From: Camarhynchus parvulus
Lineage: Eukaryota; Chordata; Aves; Passeriformes; Thraupidae
Reading direction: 5' to 3'
Length of the DNA stretch: 64,000 bases
Assembly (NCBI RefSeq): GCF_901933205.1
Contig: NC_044573.1
Coordinates: 30,873,493 to 30,937,492, forward strand
In this document: positions 49,201 through 61,750 of the stretch, one piece after another
Layout of the letters: every line of letters begins with the position of its first letter
Numbering within the stretch: position 1 is the first letter of the stretch
Position numbers and translations under genes: made by a program
Notes under the pieces: generated by a model
The model's database searches: none
The model's input: only the letters and a program-made list of their open reading frames with translations
What the model was told of the DNA's origin: nothing

Positions 49201-50789
49201 GTGGAGGCACAAATGTAAGGAATCTGTGGTATTTGTAAGAAATGCAGATAGCAGATGATTTGACTTATTTCCAAATACTACGGCAAATGTTCCTCTTGAT
49301 GCACAGGGCTGTGCTCAGCCTATTGCATTGCCTGCAGTAGCACTGTATTTATGGACAGCCAGAGGCGAATACACAGACCTTCTTGTAAGAACTTCTTGAC
49401 CCATACAGCAAAGGGATAATGTTCCTCCTTTCAGCAATGGATTTCTGGACATTTGCAAACAGCAAATTCAGCATCAAGGAAACCCTCTGTGAAGCAACTG
49501 ATTGGAGTTGCTGTACTAAGAGAGTGATTCAGGAGGTTACTGCAGGACAGTGGGAAAGGCAGAAATTAAATCTACTAACCCACTTTCAGGCTACAGTCAA
49601 TCACTTCTCCAGCCTTGAATTAGAGGCCAAAATCCTGATTGCACTGGCTGCAATCTTCCCTTTTCATTGGCAGAGTAATACCTACATCTCTCACACCCCT
49701 AGCCCACACTCTAAACCTTACACTCTTGGTAGAAAGTTACCCAGAAAGACTAATTTACTTTCTTTACAATTATGTAAAAGCAAAGTTCCCCTGCTCATGG
49801 AGCAGAGTGCATTTCCTTGCTCTTTAGTTTCCTTAGGAAGTCTCCGGTGAAGACTCTTGAGGAGAGGAAGAAGTCCAAGTTCTTAGTGAGAGACTTCTCA
49901 AAACTACTTTGCTCCTGTTCGGGCAAAAGTTGAATAAATCATCACAGTTCAATCTGAATCTCTTGCTGTGTTTTTGGTGGGGATGTTTCAACTCAGCTCA
50001 TTATTTCAAAACACTGATTCTCATTCCAGGTGATTTCTCCTTTGCCTGCCTTCCTCTTTCCTATTTTCTATATCACATAGATATTTTTGCTGTTTTCCTA
50101 TTGTTCATTGCACTATATCTCCCAGGTCTTATCCATATTATTCTACCTTTATTCCATTTTCTTAATATTTTTTTCTTGAAGTTCAGTCTGAATTCAGCGT
50201 ACACTCTCTTTCCTGACTCCAGGGTGTCTGGATATTTTGTTTCTCCTGATGCTGATTGCTGCACCTTTCCTTTTCTCATTGCTCACCCAACTGTAGATGG
50301 CATTACTTGTGTCTGTTCTCTGAGGTGTAGGAACATTTTCTGCTTTACACATCTAAGTCCATATCCTGGCCACATTCTGATTTCTTGCTGGGACAATACT
50401 GGATATACTTGATTCTCAGTCTCCTTGTTTCTGTGCCATGCCTTAATGTCCACAGGAAGAGGATCACGTTGCCTGTGCAAGAAGACACATCGAAGCCACT
50501 TCTCTGCCCTGGAGAATCACAGGGCACAGGACGAGAGACTGTACCATAGTGTACCACTCTATCCAAAATGTGAAACAGGTTTTTCTGACTGTACTTGAAC
50601 AATGCTGTAAAAACTCCACCTATTCAAATATCCTTACCATACCTCCTTACAATAACTTAAACCAGACATTGCATGTGAGAAATGCTCAGCACCTCTAAAC
50701 TTACAACCAAATAGTTGCTGAGCCAGGCAATGAGATAAGAGATAAGAGAAGGCTTCCACAACCAAAAATATGTACAAAGATGGAGCCTA
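46214..50789. other. No gene recognised; AT-leaning unique sequence
   Basis: Frames up to 143 codons (49419-49850) and the start of a 167-codon frame (49909-50412) have no domain; the latter is a hydrophobic, Phe/Leu-rich run typical of T-rich non-coding DNA. 47560-48010 is markedly AT-rich. Near 48033-48075 the phrase TTGAACTTATCCCTGCTGAAATTAAACTGCCA recalls an old CR1/L3-type word but is too short to annotate. An A15 run lies at 49115-49129. Confidence 0.45.
49115..49129. repeat. A15 homopolymer
   Basis: A run of 15 A followed by GAGTCACACG. No retroposon body recognised beside it. Confidence 0.9.
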
Positions 50790-50868
50790 TAATCACACAG
50801 CAAGTTGGCAATAGGTTAGGTACAGCACTAGGTCTCCTGATTTTCTCCACTGGTGCCCTCACCAGATT
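50790..50868 (-). repeat. MIR-like fragment, antisense (5' half of MIR)
   Basis: AATCACACAGCAAGTTGGCAATAGG...GCACTAGGTCTCCTGATTTTCTCCACTGGTGCCCTCACCA matches the reverse-complement MIR order TCACACAGCTAGTAAGTGGCAGAG...CCAGGTCTCCTGACTCC...GTGCTCTTACCA. Diverged and lacking the GAGGAAACTGAGG part. Confidence 0.55.
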
Positions 50869-52750
50869 ATATGACATTTCCCTCTCCTCACTCCCTTCTC
50901 ATAATTTTCTCCATTCCCCCCAAGCCACTCCTTTCCTTTTATTTTAAGAGCTGACTCTGCCATTTCCCATCTATAAGGTGACATATGAAAACTTTCTTAG
51001 AAAACAGTCATAAAAAGAAGAACAAAATGAAAAAGAAAGGCCCAATGGAGAGCAGAAAATTACAGTGTCTGGGCCGTATTTACAATAATTATAATTATTA
51101 TAATGCACAATAGGGTGTAGAAACCCGTAATTCTCCGGGTGCTTTCTGATTTTTAGATCTATGTTTAGAAAGCACATGTCAGAGAAACAGTCAGAAAAGG
51201 AATACCATGAAGTCACTTTCCTCTCTGTGTTGTAAAACCATTGGGGAGAATATTTGTGTCTGCAGGAACACAGGGACAAGCAGCTTCAGAAATGAAACCA
51301 TCATTGTCTGTCCCGGGATAATGTGCTACCTGCTAAATTGAAAAAAATAAGCTCTCTCCTGACACTATTTCACAAAAAGAGGCCCTCCTTTTTCCTCCCC
51401 ATCCATGTGTTATTTTTATAGGAGCAGACATTTCTCCCACTTCTGAGGCTTTGATGACTCTTCCCCAAATGTCAGACTCCATGCCAGCAACATGACCCCC
51501 ATCCCACAGTAAAGTAAACTTGGAGTTGATCCCTTCCTTACACAAACGATCGTGGTGGTGTCTGAAGACCTCCTGGTAGCACCTGAGGCAGTCTGACTAA
51601 CATCTGCCCTATAGGACTCCTTTCCTCATTCCTCTCCCACGGGCAGAAGCATGAATGTAATGCAAGTGTTTTATTTTCCTCACCAGGTATCACAGGAAGA
51701 GAAAGCAACTTTCAAGTGCCATCATGCATGAGACAGAAGATGGGAAGGCTTGTGAAGTCCTTTTGCTCCTGCAGACAGTTATCTAGCCCACCAGACGGCT
51801 CTTCTAGCAGCCCAGAGGAGCTCTACCCATTTGGCAGCAAATTCTGTTGCTCATTGCTGCAGCTGAGTTCTTAAAACTCATGCAATCTCTTCAGGGAAAG
51901 GGATGAGATCTTCAATTCTAGTCAGAGGTCTGTCATGAGAATAAGAGCTCATATTCCTACCTAATCCTCTACAGAGACTCACCTTGAAGCCAAACCAGTC
52001 CATTCTGGTCCTCTCCCAGGGTACAGCGTGAGTCTTGTGTCAGTTAGAGGAAAGAGAGAGGTGTCTCCATAACTGCAGTTTCTATTGTGTCCACAGGAGT
52101 CTGTGTTGGTGTGTATTTACCTCCACTGATCTCCGCACCCTTTCCTGGCTCAGACTCTGCCCTCTGTACCCTGTTTCTCAAGCTCTGCTGTTCTGTTCTA
52201 AGCATCACATTGCAGCTGCTGTGATATATGCCAATGTCTCCTGCAGGGACACTTTATAGCCAGTAGCAAAAGTGGTGTTTGAAGTGCTATGGAAGTGCCC
52301 ATATGCCTTTCAGAGAACTTGGGACAACTTCTCAGACTATTTAGCTGGAAGCAACGACTGGACCATAACTCCTGCTGTGCCAAATGGATGCTGAGGACTT
52401 TCTAACCAGCAAGATGGATTAGAGGCATTTTCACTGGAAATAGATTTCTTTCTAAACACAGGCCCTTAGTTGCCTTTATTAATATATGGATGGGTGATAG
52501 CAGCACATGAATATAAAAACTCTCAGTGAGTAATCACTGGGAAACCTGTCTGAGTAGCAGAGCCATGCTTAGTGACATCTGGATAAATACGAAATCAACT
52601 GGGACCAGCTGTGAAGGAAGAGACGGTCTGTGTTTTGGACAGGAATGAATACACCCTGCCCTCAAGCTCCATTTGTGTTTAGGGATGGGTATAGGGATCA
52701 GTTCTGTGTATTGCACAACTGTGTATGAGTGTATGTACATGAATGCATCT
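50869..52750. other. No gene recognised; unique sequence
   Basis: Frames of 102 codons or fewer without domains. Nothing else recognised. Confidence 0.5.
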
Positions 52751-52766
52751 GTGTGTGTGTGTGTGT
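52751..52766 (+). repeat. (GT)8 dinucleotide microsatellite
   Basis: Eight uninterrupted GT units followed by a T-rich stretch. Short but probably polymorphic. Confidence 0.92.
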
Positions 52767-55407
52767 TTCTTTTTCTTTGAATGTTACACATTTTTTTTCT
52801 GAAATAAGGGGGAGTGAAACTGTACCATAGATATCCATAAGCAGAAGAGAATAATCCATGCAATATTTATGCCAGTCTGCAAACCCCCTCCCAACCCAGC
52901 AGCACACATCAAGATCAGGCTCAGATAAAAAAAATCTCAGGATTATCCCAGAAGTGGAGTGTGTTCCGTGCCTTCCCGTGCTCTGGTGCAGGCCTAAAGG
53001 AGAAGGATGAAGAAGCACAAACAACTTAGAGGAGTTCTCATCAACGCTTACGAACCCTTGCTGTTTCCTAAGGGGCAGATGGAGACTTTTGCATGGTGCC
53101 TTCAGCAACCAAGATGAGCTCTGTCCCTGACAGTGAAGAAGGCTGCCAAAACAAGGAGGTTTTCCATAAAGAGGGCTGAGAGTCACACCTGTCCACGTGT
53201 TCTTGCTCTCTTATGAGGCCAGCTCCCACCCCACCTCAAATGAAACAGCCTGAAGTAGGGAGAGAAGGTGATCAGATAGATGCACGCAGAGTTATCTCAG
53301 ATATGCACCTGCCACTCAGCCAGCGCCAGGGAGACGCCAGGCATGAAGGAAAATTTTTTTTTCCTCTGACATTTTTGGTGTGGGTAACAGAGTTCAAGCA
53401 GAGCACAGGAGCCCAGCAATAATGGCTTCTGTTGCCTTAAGCCAAGCTGCTTAATTGCATTGGACTGGTTCATCTAATCAGGGAGAAAGGTGAAATCCCT
53501 TGTCTCTTGCCCCAGCTGACTTTCCTCAATGAACAAAGCCCCTGAGTCAAATGCTGGGTGATTACAAACATCAGAAATTTCTGAACAGGGCAAACAGACA
53601 CACTGGGAGTCCTGTGGGCAATAATGTGTGAGCACGTATACACTGAAATGGCTTGGAAATCAGGCTGATTCTGAAGTTCAGTAGCCATGATCCTCCCAGC
53701 CTACTGGAAACACATCATTCCTAACTTACCTCCTCTCCCATTCTCTGGGCTCTGGGCAGCAGCAAGCAGTTCCCAAATGATTTTTGGTATTTAGAAGAAA
53801 CTCTGCTGAAACAGTTGAAATAAGCATCTTTTTTCCATTCAGTGTCTCACAGTTCAGGGTCATTTTCTCTCATTCCTGCCCTTCTCCTCCTTAGCAAGAC
53901 CTTGGCTTGCTGTTTAAAGAACTTGCAGACACTGCAATTTATAAACTGTTCCTCCAGAACGTTAAACTATAGATCTTCGTGTACCCCAAATAATCATGGG
54001 TAGAAGACTAAAACATCTCATCAAGAAGGGCCCTAGCCTGGACTGGTCTCTTTCCATGTCCTGCCACTCAAACATCCCAACTCTGCAGCAAAACTGGATA
54101 ATACGGGGTAGAGCCTTGGCCAGTGTGAGATTAGGACAGGGCTGGGGCTGACCTACGAGAATGTGTCCCACAGCATAGAGAGAAGCATTGGTAGTCTCAT
54201 TAATTTTACTTTGGAGCCATTCAAGGCAAGGCAGGTATCAAGGGAATAGTTTTGGTGCCAATCCGGCTTCTTTGACCCATGACAAATTCCACATTAGCCG
54301 GGGACAGGGTCCAACTAAACCAGTGACATGTGTGGAGCTTGATCCTGGCCTTCTCTCTCTGGGGACTGATGTAGCATCAGACACCACAGTGTCAGAGAGG
54401 TGACCCCAGGCTCAGTGATCAGTGCTGTGATTGCTCTGGGAAGGGGACCCACCACCAATACACAGGAAGGGCTCACCACACACATCCCTCCTGTGGCTGC
54501 GTGTTTACCACCAGCATCAGCCACATCACCTTCGAGTCCTGGGCGCCAGGGCCACATACCCTTCATCTGCCTAGATGTCACCACCCCCTGTAGACAATGC
54601 TCCAAACCCTCCATCTGCTCTTGAGGGCTGCTGGCTGGCCAGGGCTTATCTCCTTGTCCTTCCACCCATGCTCCCAGCCAAGACAGGCTTTCCCTGCCAA
54701 GCTGGGGTTTGTGCCAGGAGAGGGAAATACCCTCATGCAGGGGAAGGGTGGGCTGGAAGGTGGACCCTGGGATGGCTCTGGTACCATGCTGTGCCTGATC
54801 CCTGTGGTGGATGTAATGTGTATCCGCAGTGCAAATATCACGAGACCTGGCTGCACATCCTGCTGCCACGACTCACCCAACACGTGGCCTGGGCAAGGCT
54901 TTTGCCACTTCCTTCTTTCTGTCTCCCTGCCTATCTGTCTTGTCTAATTAGGTAAAAGCGTTCCAGGGTAGAGATCGTTTCTCCCTGGGCTGTGACACAG
55001 AGTGGCTGGAAGTGCTCCTAGACACAATTAACACCCAAGCAGAGCAGACCCTCTGGATATGACAGCGTCAGCAGGAACAGGCATCCCTAATGCAAACTTA
55101 TCTTGTCTCAATTAGCAGGCAGCAAAATGTCAGACCTTTTGTGGTTTGGTTGGAAAACTAAGGGTCTCCCCCACAGAACCAGCCACAGTGGATCCCTACT
55201 CTCAACATGCCAAGGAAAAGCATGGCTTTTGCAGGCAGTGCAGGATACATCTCCGAAAAGCCTTGCAGGCTTGACTCAAGCACAGAGCAGAAAGGCTTTC
55301 TTGATCTTTGGTGCTGCTAAGGGAAAATCTTTGCCCACTGGCTGGAGATAGCTGGAAGACTTCGGAAGCTCAGCCTGTCTTGCAGGTAGAGGAACACAGG
55401 CAGAGGG
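52767..55407. other. No gene recognised; unique, GC-richer toward 54.3-54.9 kb
   Basis: At 54315-54955 there are frames of 184 codons (minus), 126 and 116 codons (plus) and 101 codons (minus), all open over the same bases. Simultaneous opening on both strands with no domain marks stop-poor composition, not a gene. Confidence 0.5.
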
Positions 55408-55500
55408 GAGAAATTTAGTACTCCTGTGCAGGGCCAGAAGTTGGACTCGATGATCCTTGTGGGTCCCTTCCAACTCAGCATATCCTGTGATTCTGTGACC
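55408..55500 (+). mobile_element. CR1 LINE, extremely short 3' end
   Basis: AATTTAGTACTCCTGTGCAGGGCCAGAAGTTGGACTCGATGATCCTTGTGGGTCCCTTCCAACTCAGCATATCCTGTGATTCTGTGACC is a typical CR1 terminus on the + strand, with the GTTGGACTCGATGATCCTTGTGGGTCCC block and the TGTGATTCTGTGA tail. Only about 90 bases survive. The CTCGATGATCCTTGTG form differs from the CTAGATGGCCTT form at 20.6 kb, so the two copies probably belong to different CR1 subfamilies. Confidence 0.94.
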
Positions 55501-58500
55501 CTGGCATAGTTACCACAAGGGCTTAGGGCTGCTCGCCTGCGTCAGGGCAGAGATAACATCAGCCTACTGAAGACAGTCTCGAGCAGCCTAATTGCTCCTG
55601 CAGAAGGAAAACTTGGGCCACAGGAGCTGCTCTGGCTCTTGGCTAATTGTCAGGCAGTTGTGCTGCAGAGATTATGTATCCTGGAGGAAAGGCTGCTGAA
55701 GATGGATGCTGTGGCAGCCAGCATGGAGATGAACCTTGTTTAAACACCATGAGGGATGGGTGGGCAGAGAAGTACACAGAGGAACAGGCTCAGTTCTCTA
55801 TGTCCTGCTCCTCCCTGGGGATGTAGTTCCAGGTTGGGGTGTTATGCCAAGGAGGGTGGTCGCCATCTCAGATGAAAATGATGAGGGCTCTGTTGAGGGC
55901 CAAAGGAGAGTAGGGAGCAGGGGTGTGATGGCTGCTAGGAGTTTAAATAGGGGCACTGCAAGGGATTCAAAAGCAGCATCTCACTTGGTCCTTCACTACC
56001 TGCCTGGTAATTTCATTGCTGTTTGCCAGTAGACTGAAGACATTGAGAAGAGAATGTCATGAGTCTAGCACCACTACAGACACTGCTAACCTCAAATGCA
56101 ATCACCACAAACAGCATAGCAGAATGGCAAACCTGAGGTGTGTGGACATACCAAACCCAGACTCTCCTTGGTAAAATCCACATGCTCAGGATGTTTCCAA
56201 CATTGCTTATAAATAACACATTGGCCTTAAATATTCGGAAACCCACAGTTATGTCCTCTGGAATTCATGCCAAACAAAATAAGTGAATATTTTGAGATTA
56301 TATAAGTCTATGTGCTTGAGAGCTGCATACTGAAAAGTGGTAGTGGCAACAAATGCAGTGCTCTTTCTCTTCCTGGTGGACACTGGAGAAGTAAAGTGTG
56401 TGCAGGTAGGGTTCTGGCTAAGGTGGAAACTAGGGCTTTGAGCATGTGGTCTGGGAGCCTTTCTCTCCTTCTGCCTAAAGTGTTCTTCTCCCTGCTCTGA
56501 ACAGTTCACCAGTTTGGCTCATCACCCTGGCAAGATGTGCAACAGAACCCAGCTTCCCTGATGGAGATCCACCTACACTGACCAGGCCGATTGCAGGACA
56601 GGGAGCTGAGTTTGTGGAGCTTGAGAGGCAGCAAGAACTCAAGCAGTCTTCCCTTGAGCTCATTCACAAAACGGGAGCCCAGATCCTTGTGAATCCACAT
56701 GCTCACCAAAAGGAGCCTGGAAATGATCTGAGTGAGAGCACAGATGGAAATCATTGTCATCGGGGAGGCCAAGAGCTCTGCAGGAAACACGAAAGGATCA
56801 GATGTTTCAATGGATAAAAAAGAACACCAGAGCTACATGAGACAGAATAGAAATGTAAGAGATCTTAGCCCTCTTCCTCCAAAATACAAGCCAGCCCTGA
56901 CTGACAGGGACAAAAGGACATATCTGAGCAGGTTGCTTTGTAATTACCTGCAGCTGCGTTTCCTGCCCTTTTTCCCTGCAATGTCTGGCACTGGCCCCAT
57001 CCCAGATGTAACTCTGAATTAAAACACTGGCAAGAGTGGAAGGAGGTTCTGTGGAAGGGAGACAAGGAGACAAACTGAGAAACCTCAACTGTGGTAGAGC
57101 GCACACATCCCCCTCTTGCCTTCTCCCTTATCCCCCCTTTCTCCCCCACCACTTCTACCAAGGAAAGATCTTGCCTAAGCAAAGCTCTGATGACAGAACA
57201 GCCTGCCTTGGATATTTAGGCAAGGGAAAAAATTAATTTTCAGACCATCTGTCCTGTCCGAAGAATAGCAGTCTTTCCCAAACTGAGCTAACTCCATGAA
57301 ATGGCAACAGTAAGCAACATGATATTAAACAATAATAAATCAAAGCTGACATCATTTGGAGCATATCCGAACCCTCCCCTGTGGGGGCATCACTCTTCTG
57401 TGTGTCAACAGCAGAAAGAGAAAAGCAGAAAGGAACTTAATCTGAATCAGATAATAGACAGTGGGCCTAAAATGGTATTTCTGAGAGTTCATCCTGCCCC
57501 ATTCTTCCTTCCTGTGTCCCTTTCCCATTCTCACAGTGCCCACAGCAAGCCTTTTGGAGGGGTCTTCTCTGTCTCCTTTGCAGCAGATAACAGTCTAGAA
57601 CAAGAAAGCCACTGGGCTCAGAGGGCTGGGACGGTCCATCCCCACTGCAGCACACAGCACACCTTCCACAGCCTCTGCCTTTGCAGTGAGCTCTCTTCTT
57701 CAAAACTTCAAGAGGGCTGCCCACCTTAGTCCAGACCAGCCAGCCCAAAAGCTCAGACATATTAGGAGCAGCAGGGCAGAAGGGGAACACTTGGGGTAGA
57801 TTTGAAGTAGAGGATGCAGTGAGAGTTTGACAGTGACATAAAGTGACAAAAGATTCCAAAATCATGGGAATGGCTTAAGACATTCTTTTATCTTTAAACT
57901 AGATGGAGAGTAATGGGAGAGTATGGGCAGCAGTAGCAGACAGCCAAGCTTGGTTTAAGAGAGGTGTGCAGTCCAGACATCTCAGTGACATGCCTGACAC
58001 TACTGGGATCCATGCTGTGAGACAGAAAACCAGGTTAAAACTGAGATTAAAACCAAGCTCATCAGGGTGTGTTTACCAAAATGCAATCGCCCTGCTGGAA
58101 TGCAATGCAGACATACACAAGGGGTGGCTGGGTTTAGCTATCTCCCTGTAAAATACTAATGGAGAAGTAACTTGAGGGAGTTTTGCTCCATGGCCAGTCT
58201 TACAGCTGTATACTGAGCACTTCAGTGTAAACCTATGTGTTGGTGCCTTTAACAGGCACAGAAAAATAAAGCCATTTTCCCAGTGATGTACCAGCAAGGG
58301 ACACCAGTGTCAGGTGTACTGCAGACAGAGTTTCTGCTCATGTCTCCACTCTGCACACATCCCCCAGGCCAGGATATTTATACCTAGACATATAGAAGTC
58401 TCCTCCCTCCCTCGATTAATGCTTTCTTCAACTGCGTCTCCAAGAAATCAGCCAGCAGGCAAGGGCAAGGTGCAGGTGGATGGTATTCAGAGAGCCCAGC

Positions 58501-59159
58501 TTGAACCTAAAAGCTGAGGGCATCTCTAAACTTGTGCTATGGGCACTGTCAGCCCAGTGCAGGATGGTTCACAGTGCAAGGACAGTGCTGTCCTTCGGCT
58601 ATTTCAGCCTTTCTAAGAGGTTGCAGACATCAGCGTGGATGGCTCTAAAGAAGGCAGAGTCCATGGCAGTGGATGAGAAATGGTTTTTGGATCACACCAC
58701 TGACAAGCCCGTCAGTCTAGGGGAGATCTGTGAGGCCTGGAGCTGGGCTGGTAGGGGCCGTGGGGAAGGAGAGATGGGTCCAGGCAGAGCTGGGAGGGGA
58801 TTATAATACACAGTGCTGCTCTCTCTGCTGCCTCTCTGCAGACACTGAGATGTGCATGTGATAAAAGAGATTATTTACAACAAAAGGAAGAAATAAGGTA
58901 CTTGAGCTTCTTCCTTTCAGGTTTCATGGGCTTCTTGTAGGTGTGCCACTGCTAATGAGTGTTGAGTCATGCTGGCCAGATCTTTCTCTTGCACAACTTC
59001 TCCCTGCCTCCCCAGGTTGCTCTGTATCTGCCCTCTGATACTCTACCTGATGACTAGGGCAAGCACCACTGCCAGCAGCAGGCCTTACACAGTATTTGCT
59101 GAGCTTAAGCAGAACGGGACCCGATTGTTTCACATCAGCCGCTGTTTGCTCGGCCAGCT
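55501..59159. other. No gene recognised; unique sequence
   Basis: Frames of 142 (57301-57729) and 132 (57467-57865, minus) codons overlap on opposite strands and show no domain. No transposon recognised. Confidence 0.5.
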
Positions 59160-59520
59160 CACTGTTTGTTTGGCTATTCCTCTCCCGCCGCCCCTCCAAA
59201 ACCCTCCACGGCTGCTTTAGCGCTGGCAAAGGGCGAAGCAGCCCTGGGGTGCAGCCCCAGAGCCCACAGCCCGCACCAGCAGCAGCGGCAGCAGCAGCAG
59301 CGCCAGGGCCACCCTGCTCCCCTCTGGTGTCACCCACACCCTTCCCTGCCCCTGAGCTCTGCCACACACCCACCATCCCAGCCCCGCTGTCAGGGCCAAA
59401 CACCGGGGCTGAAGGTGGAAGCAGCTCTGTCCTGCTGCGTCGGGCTGCCAGCCACACAGGCCCTGCCACAGCCTCACAGCAACGCCCTCAGCGCAGCCTG
59501 GGTACAGACCAACCCCAGCA
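59160..59520. other. GC-rich, CAG-repeat-containing patch
   Basis: Locally C/G-rich sequence with about 14 CpG in 360 bases, which is enriched over the neighbourhood but well below a usual CpG-island ratio because C and G are so frequent. Contains an interrupted CAG run (59278-59303). Frames of 219, 143 and 103 codons are all open here, giving Ala/Pro- or Gln-rich peptides depending on frame, so no single frame stands out. It could be a weak first exon or promoter, but more likely it is a GC-rich intronic or intergenic patch. Confidence 0.45.
59278..59303 (+). repeat. Interrupted (CAG)n
   Basis: Eight to nine CAG-like triplets with CGG and CGC interruptions inside the GC-rich patch. Depending on frame it would read as Gln, Ala or Ser runs. 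Confidence 0.85.
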
Positions 59521-60711
59521 GAGAACACACCACTGGGTGCAGGGATGGCTCACACTGCAGCCACCTGGAAGCAGCCAGGAGCTTCAGTACAACATGATCA
59601 GCCCCCAAAAATTCTTAATTTTCCTTTCTCTTCCTATTATTTTCCAGGCTAAGAAAGGAGAGGTCTTGTGTGGCAGGCCGTATCCACGTGCATCATTCAG
59701 AGGCACCGATCCCATCAGTCAATCTCTTGATCTTACACTGGGGAGCACTTCTTAAGGTCTGCTGTGTGAAACCTCTCATAGCAGGACTGTGAGTCCAAAG
59801 ACACAGTGTAAGTAGACAGCATTCCCTTGCTGATTCAGCTGAATGTACTGGCACATCATCACGGGAAAAAAGCTGAAGTATTTTCCCTGACTCACACGGG
59901 TCAAGAGATCCTGTTAGATCTATCCCAGCCTATGACAGTGGTAGAGCCTTCTGTGAGTGTCAGTGCTCTGGGATTGCAAAGGACAGGAGGGGAAATCCCT
60001 TGTGGGGCAGAGCTTGGATCCTGTCTAACACATCAAGGAGAACAGAGACTTTCCACCCTGCAACAGGCACGGGCTGCAGGGCTGCACAATGGAGAGCCTT
60101 GCAGCAGTTTGGGTTCATCTCTGAATCTGGCCTTCAGTCTCCGAGTGGCTCTGCATGCCAGGGCACAGTGTCCCAGCATTAAAAATACCAAGGCTGACAG
60201 ATAGTGTTTATTAATAGCACGAGTGGTGTTTATTGCTGAGCAACAGTCAGCAGCTCGGAGGTTACTGCTGTTACAAGCCAAGGTCTGACAGCATTGCCAC
60301 ATTGCTCCGTTCTCAGGGAGAGAGGCTCCATCTCTGGAGGCAGAACCCATGGGGAGAGGGGGCCTGGCTGCCTCAAGGACCTGCTATGAGTGCAGGAGCA
60401 GGTTACAGGCTGGGGTCCCAGCCCATGGGGGCTATCCCGTGTCTCAAACCAGGATGCTACGCCTGTAACTCAGAGCCCTGGAGTGAGTGCTGTAGCACGC
60501 AGTGCAGTTTGTGCAAATGGGTGCAGAGAGACACCAATGCTGAGCACCCACCTTCTTCCCAACACCTGCGTTCAGCTGCGCTTGAGGCACCATTCCCTAC
60601 CCATGAGGAGCCTTGGTCTCCTGGGGCCTCTCTCAGACCTTTATGTGGACTCTCTGCTCTGTCCCTGCCAGGCTCTAGGCACTGAGCTGCTGTTTAGGAG
60701 GACACTGGTTT
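59521..60711. other. No gene recognised; unique sequence
   Basis: Frames of 125, 150 and 124 codons overlap between 59827 and 60764 in different frames without domains. Nothing else recognised. Confidence 0.5.
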
Positions 60712-60800
60712 TTAACATTCTTGTTTCACAGGAAAGGAAATTGAGGTGTAGAGAGGAGAATTGATCCACCAAGGGTGATCTACTGCTTGTGCTCCAGAGA
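60712..60800 (-). repeat. MIR-like fragment, antisense
   Basis: TTGTTTCACAGGAAAGGAAATTGAGGTGTAGAGAGGAGAATTGATCCACCAAGGGTGATCTAC is a good by-eye match to the reverse-complement MIR core (TTTTACAGATGAGGAAACTGAGGCACAGAGAGGTTAAGTGACTTGCCCAAGGTCACAC). Another antisense MIR-like copy begins about 800 bases downstream. Confidence 0.7.
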
Positions 60801-61608
60801 CCTCCACAGATTTCATGGCTACATCTTAGTGATCCAGAAGAATCGATGGATTAGGACACTTTGTCGGGTGTTCTGCAAAGATCTACATGCACAGCTTCTC
60901 TGAAAAGCTCTGAAACAGTCCCAAAAGAGGGGCAAGGGTTCAGAGACTGAAAAAACTTGAAAACTAATAAGCTGTTGTCATTCCTCAGACTCACAGTTCA
61001 TACTCTGGAGCTGGAGGCCAAATTCACTTTTCAGCAGACATTTCTTTCCAGTTTTTGATCTTACCATCCCCCCAGACTTCATGTGATGCTTCCCACTCTC
61101 CAGGTGTCTTTCCTGAAGAGCTGTGCTTCCTAGTTTTTACCAGTTTATGGTTAAAACACTACAGCACAAGTGTGCTACAAGCAACATCCCACTTCACTCT
61201 GTTTCTCCTGTTGTTTTTTTTTTTTTCTCTTTGTCATCACAGGCAACATGCAGGGGTCTCCTAGGGAATGTTAGCCCTGGATTATCTCATTACATATTGC
61301 TTCAAGGGAAGACGGGTTGCAGCTGGGATAACTGATCCACCCTGCCCACACAGCCTGCTGCACACCTGGAATTAACATTACATGACTGATGAGCACTCAT
61401 CCTAATGAAAGCATGACTTTCCTTTGGAGTCAGGCAGCGAGGAGCAGAAGCCCAGGGATAGGCTGGGCATTACACTGCACACAAAACTTCTGCTCCCCAC
61501 TCACTGCCTGCTATCCAGGAATCTCTGAGCACTCAACAGAGGCCACCAATTAATTCTTCTTTAACTCCTCACTGTTAATTCACTTACAGATCAGGCCCTA
61601 GGGCAGCT
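60801..61608. other. No gene recognised; unique sequence with a T13 run
   Basis: A T13 run lies at 61214-61226. No frame above 70 codons. Nothing else recognised between the two MIR-like copies. Confidence 0.55.
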
Positions 61609-61750
61609 CAATACTGTTATCATTGCTGTACTCTTATCACCATTAATAGCTGAGGAAACTGAGGCTCAGATCAGAGAAGTGATTGATACCACACTAATTA
61701 GAAAACAAGGGACAGAGCTGGGAAGACAACCCAAGATTCCCAGCTCTGGC
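61609..61750 (-). repeat. MIR fragment, antisense
   Basis: The best MIR match in the window. TTATCATTGCTGTACTCTTATCACCATTAATAGC is followed by TGAGGAAACTGAGGCTCAGATCAGAGAAGTGATTGATACCACACTAATTAG, GGGACAGAGCTGGGAAGACAACCCAAGATTCCCAGCTCTGGC. This follows the reverse-complement MIR order TTATTATCCCCATTTTACAGATGAGGAAACTGAGGCACAGAGAGGTTAAGTGACTTGCC...CACACAGCTAGTAAG...GGCAGAGCTGGGATTCGAACCCAGG. Confidence 0.8.

Noticed and set aside
49909..50412. 167-codon hydrophobic frame resembling a membrane protein
   Set aside because: Phe/Leu-rich translation is typical of T-rich non-coding DNA. There is no regular helix spacing, no family similarity that I recognise and no splice support.
54315..54955. Cluster of 101-184 codon frames on both strands
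   Set aside because: Simultaneous openness on both strands indicates composition, not coding. No motif in any frame.
59096..59755. 219-codon + frame with Ala/Pro-rich run
   Set aside because: The low-complexity run comes from the interrupted CAG repeat and C-rich sequence. Competing frames are equally open, and there is no domain.
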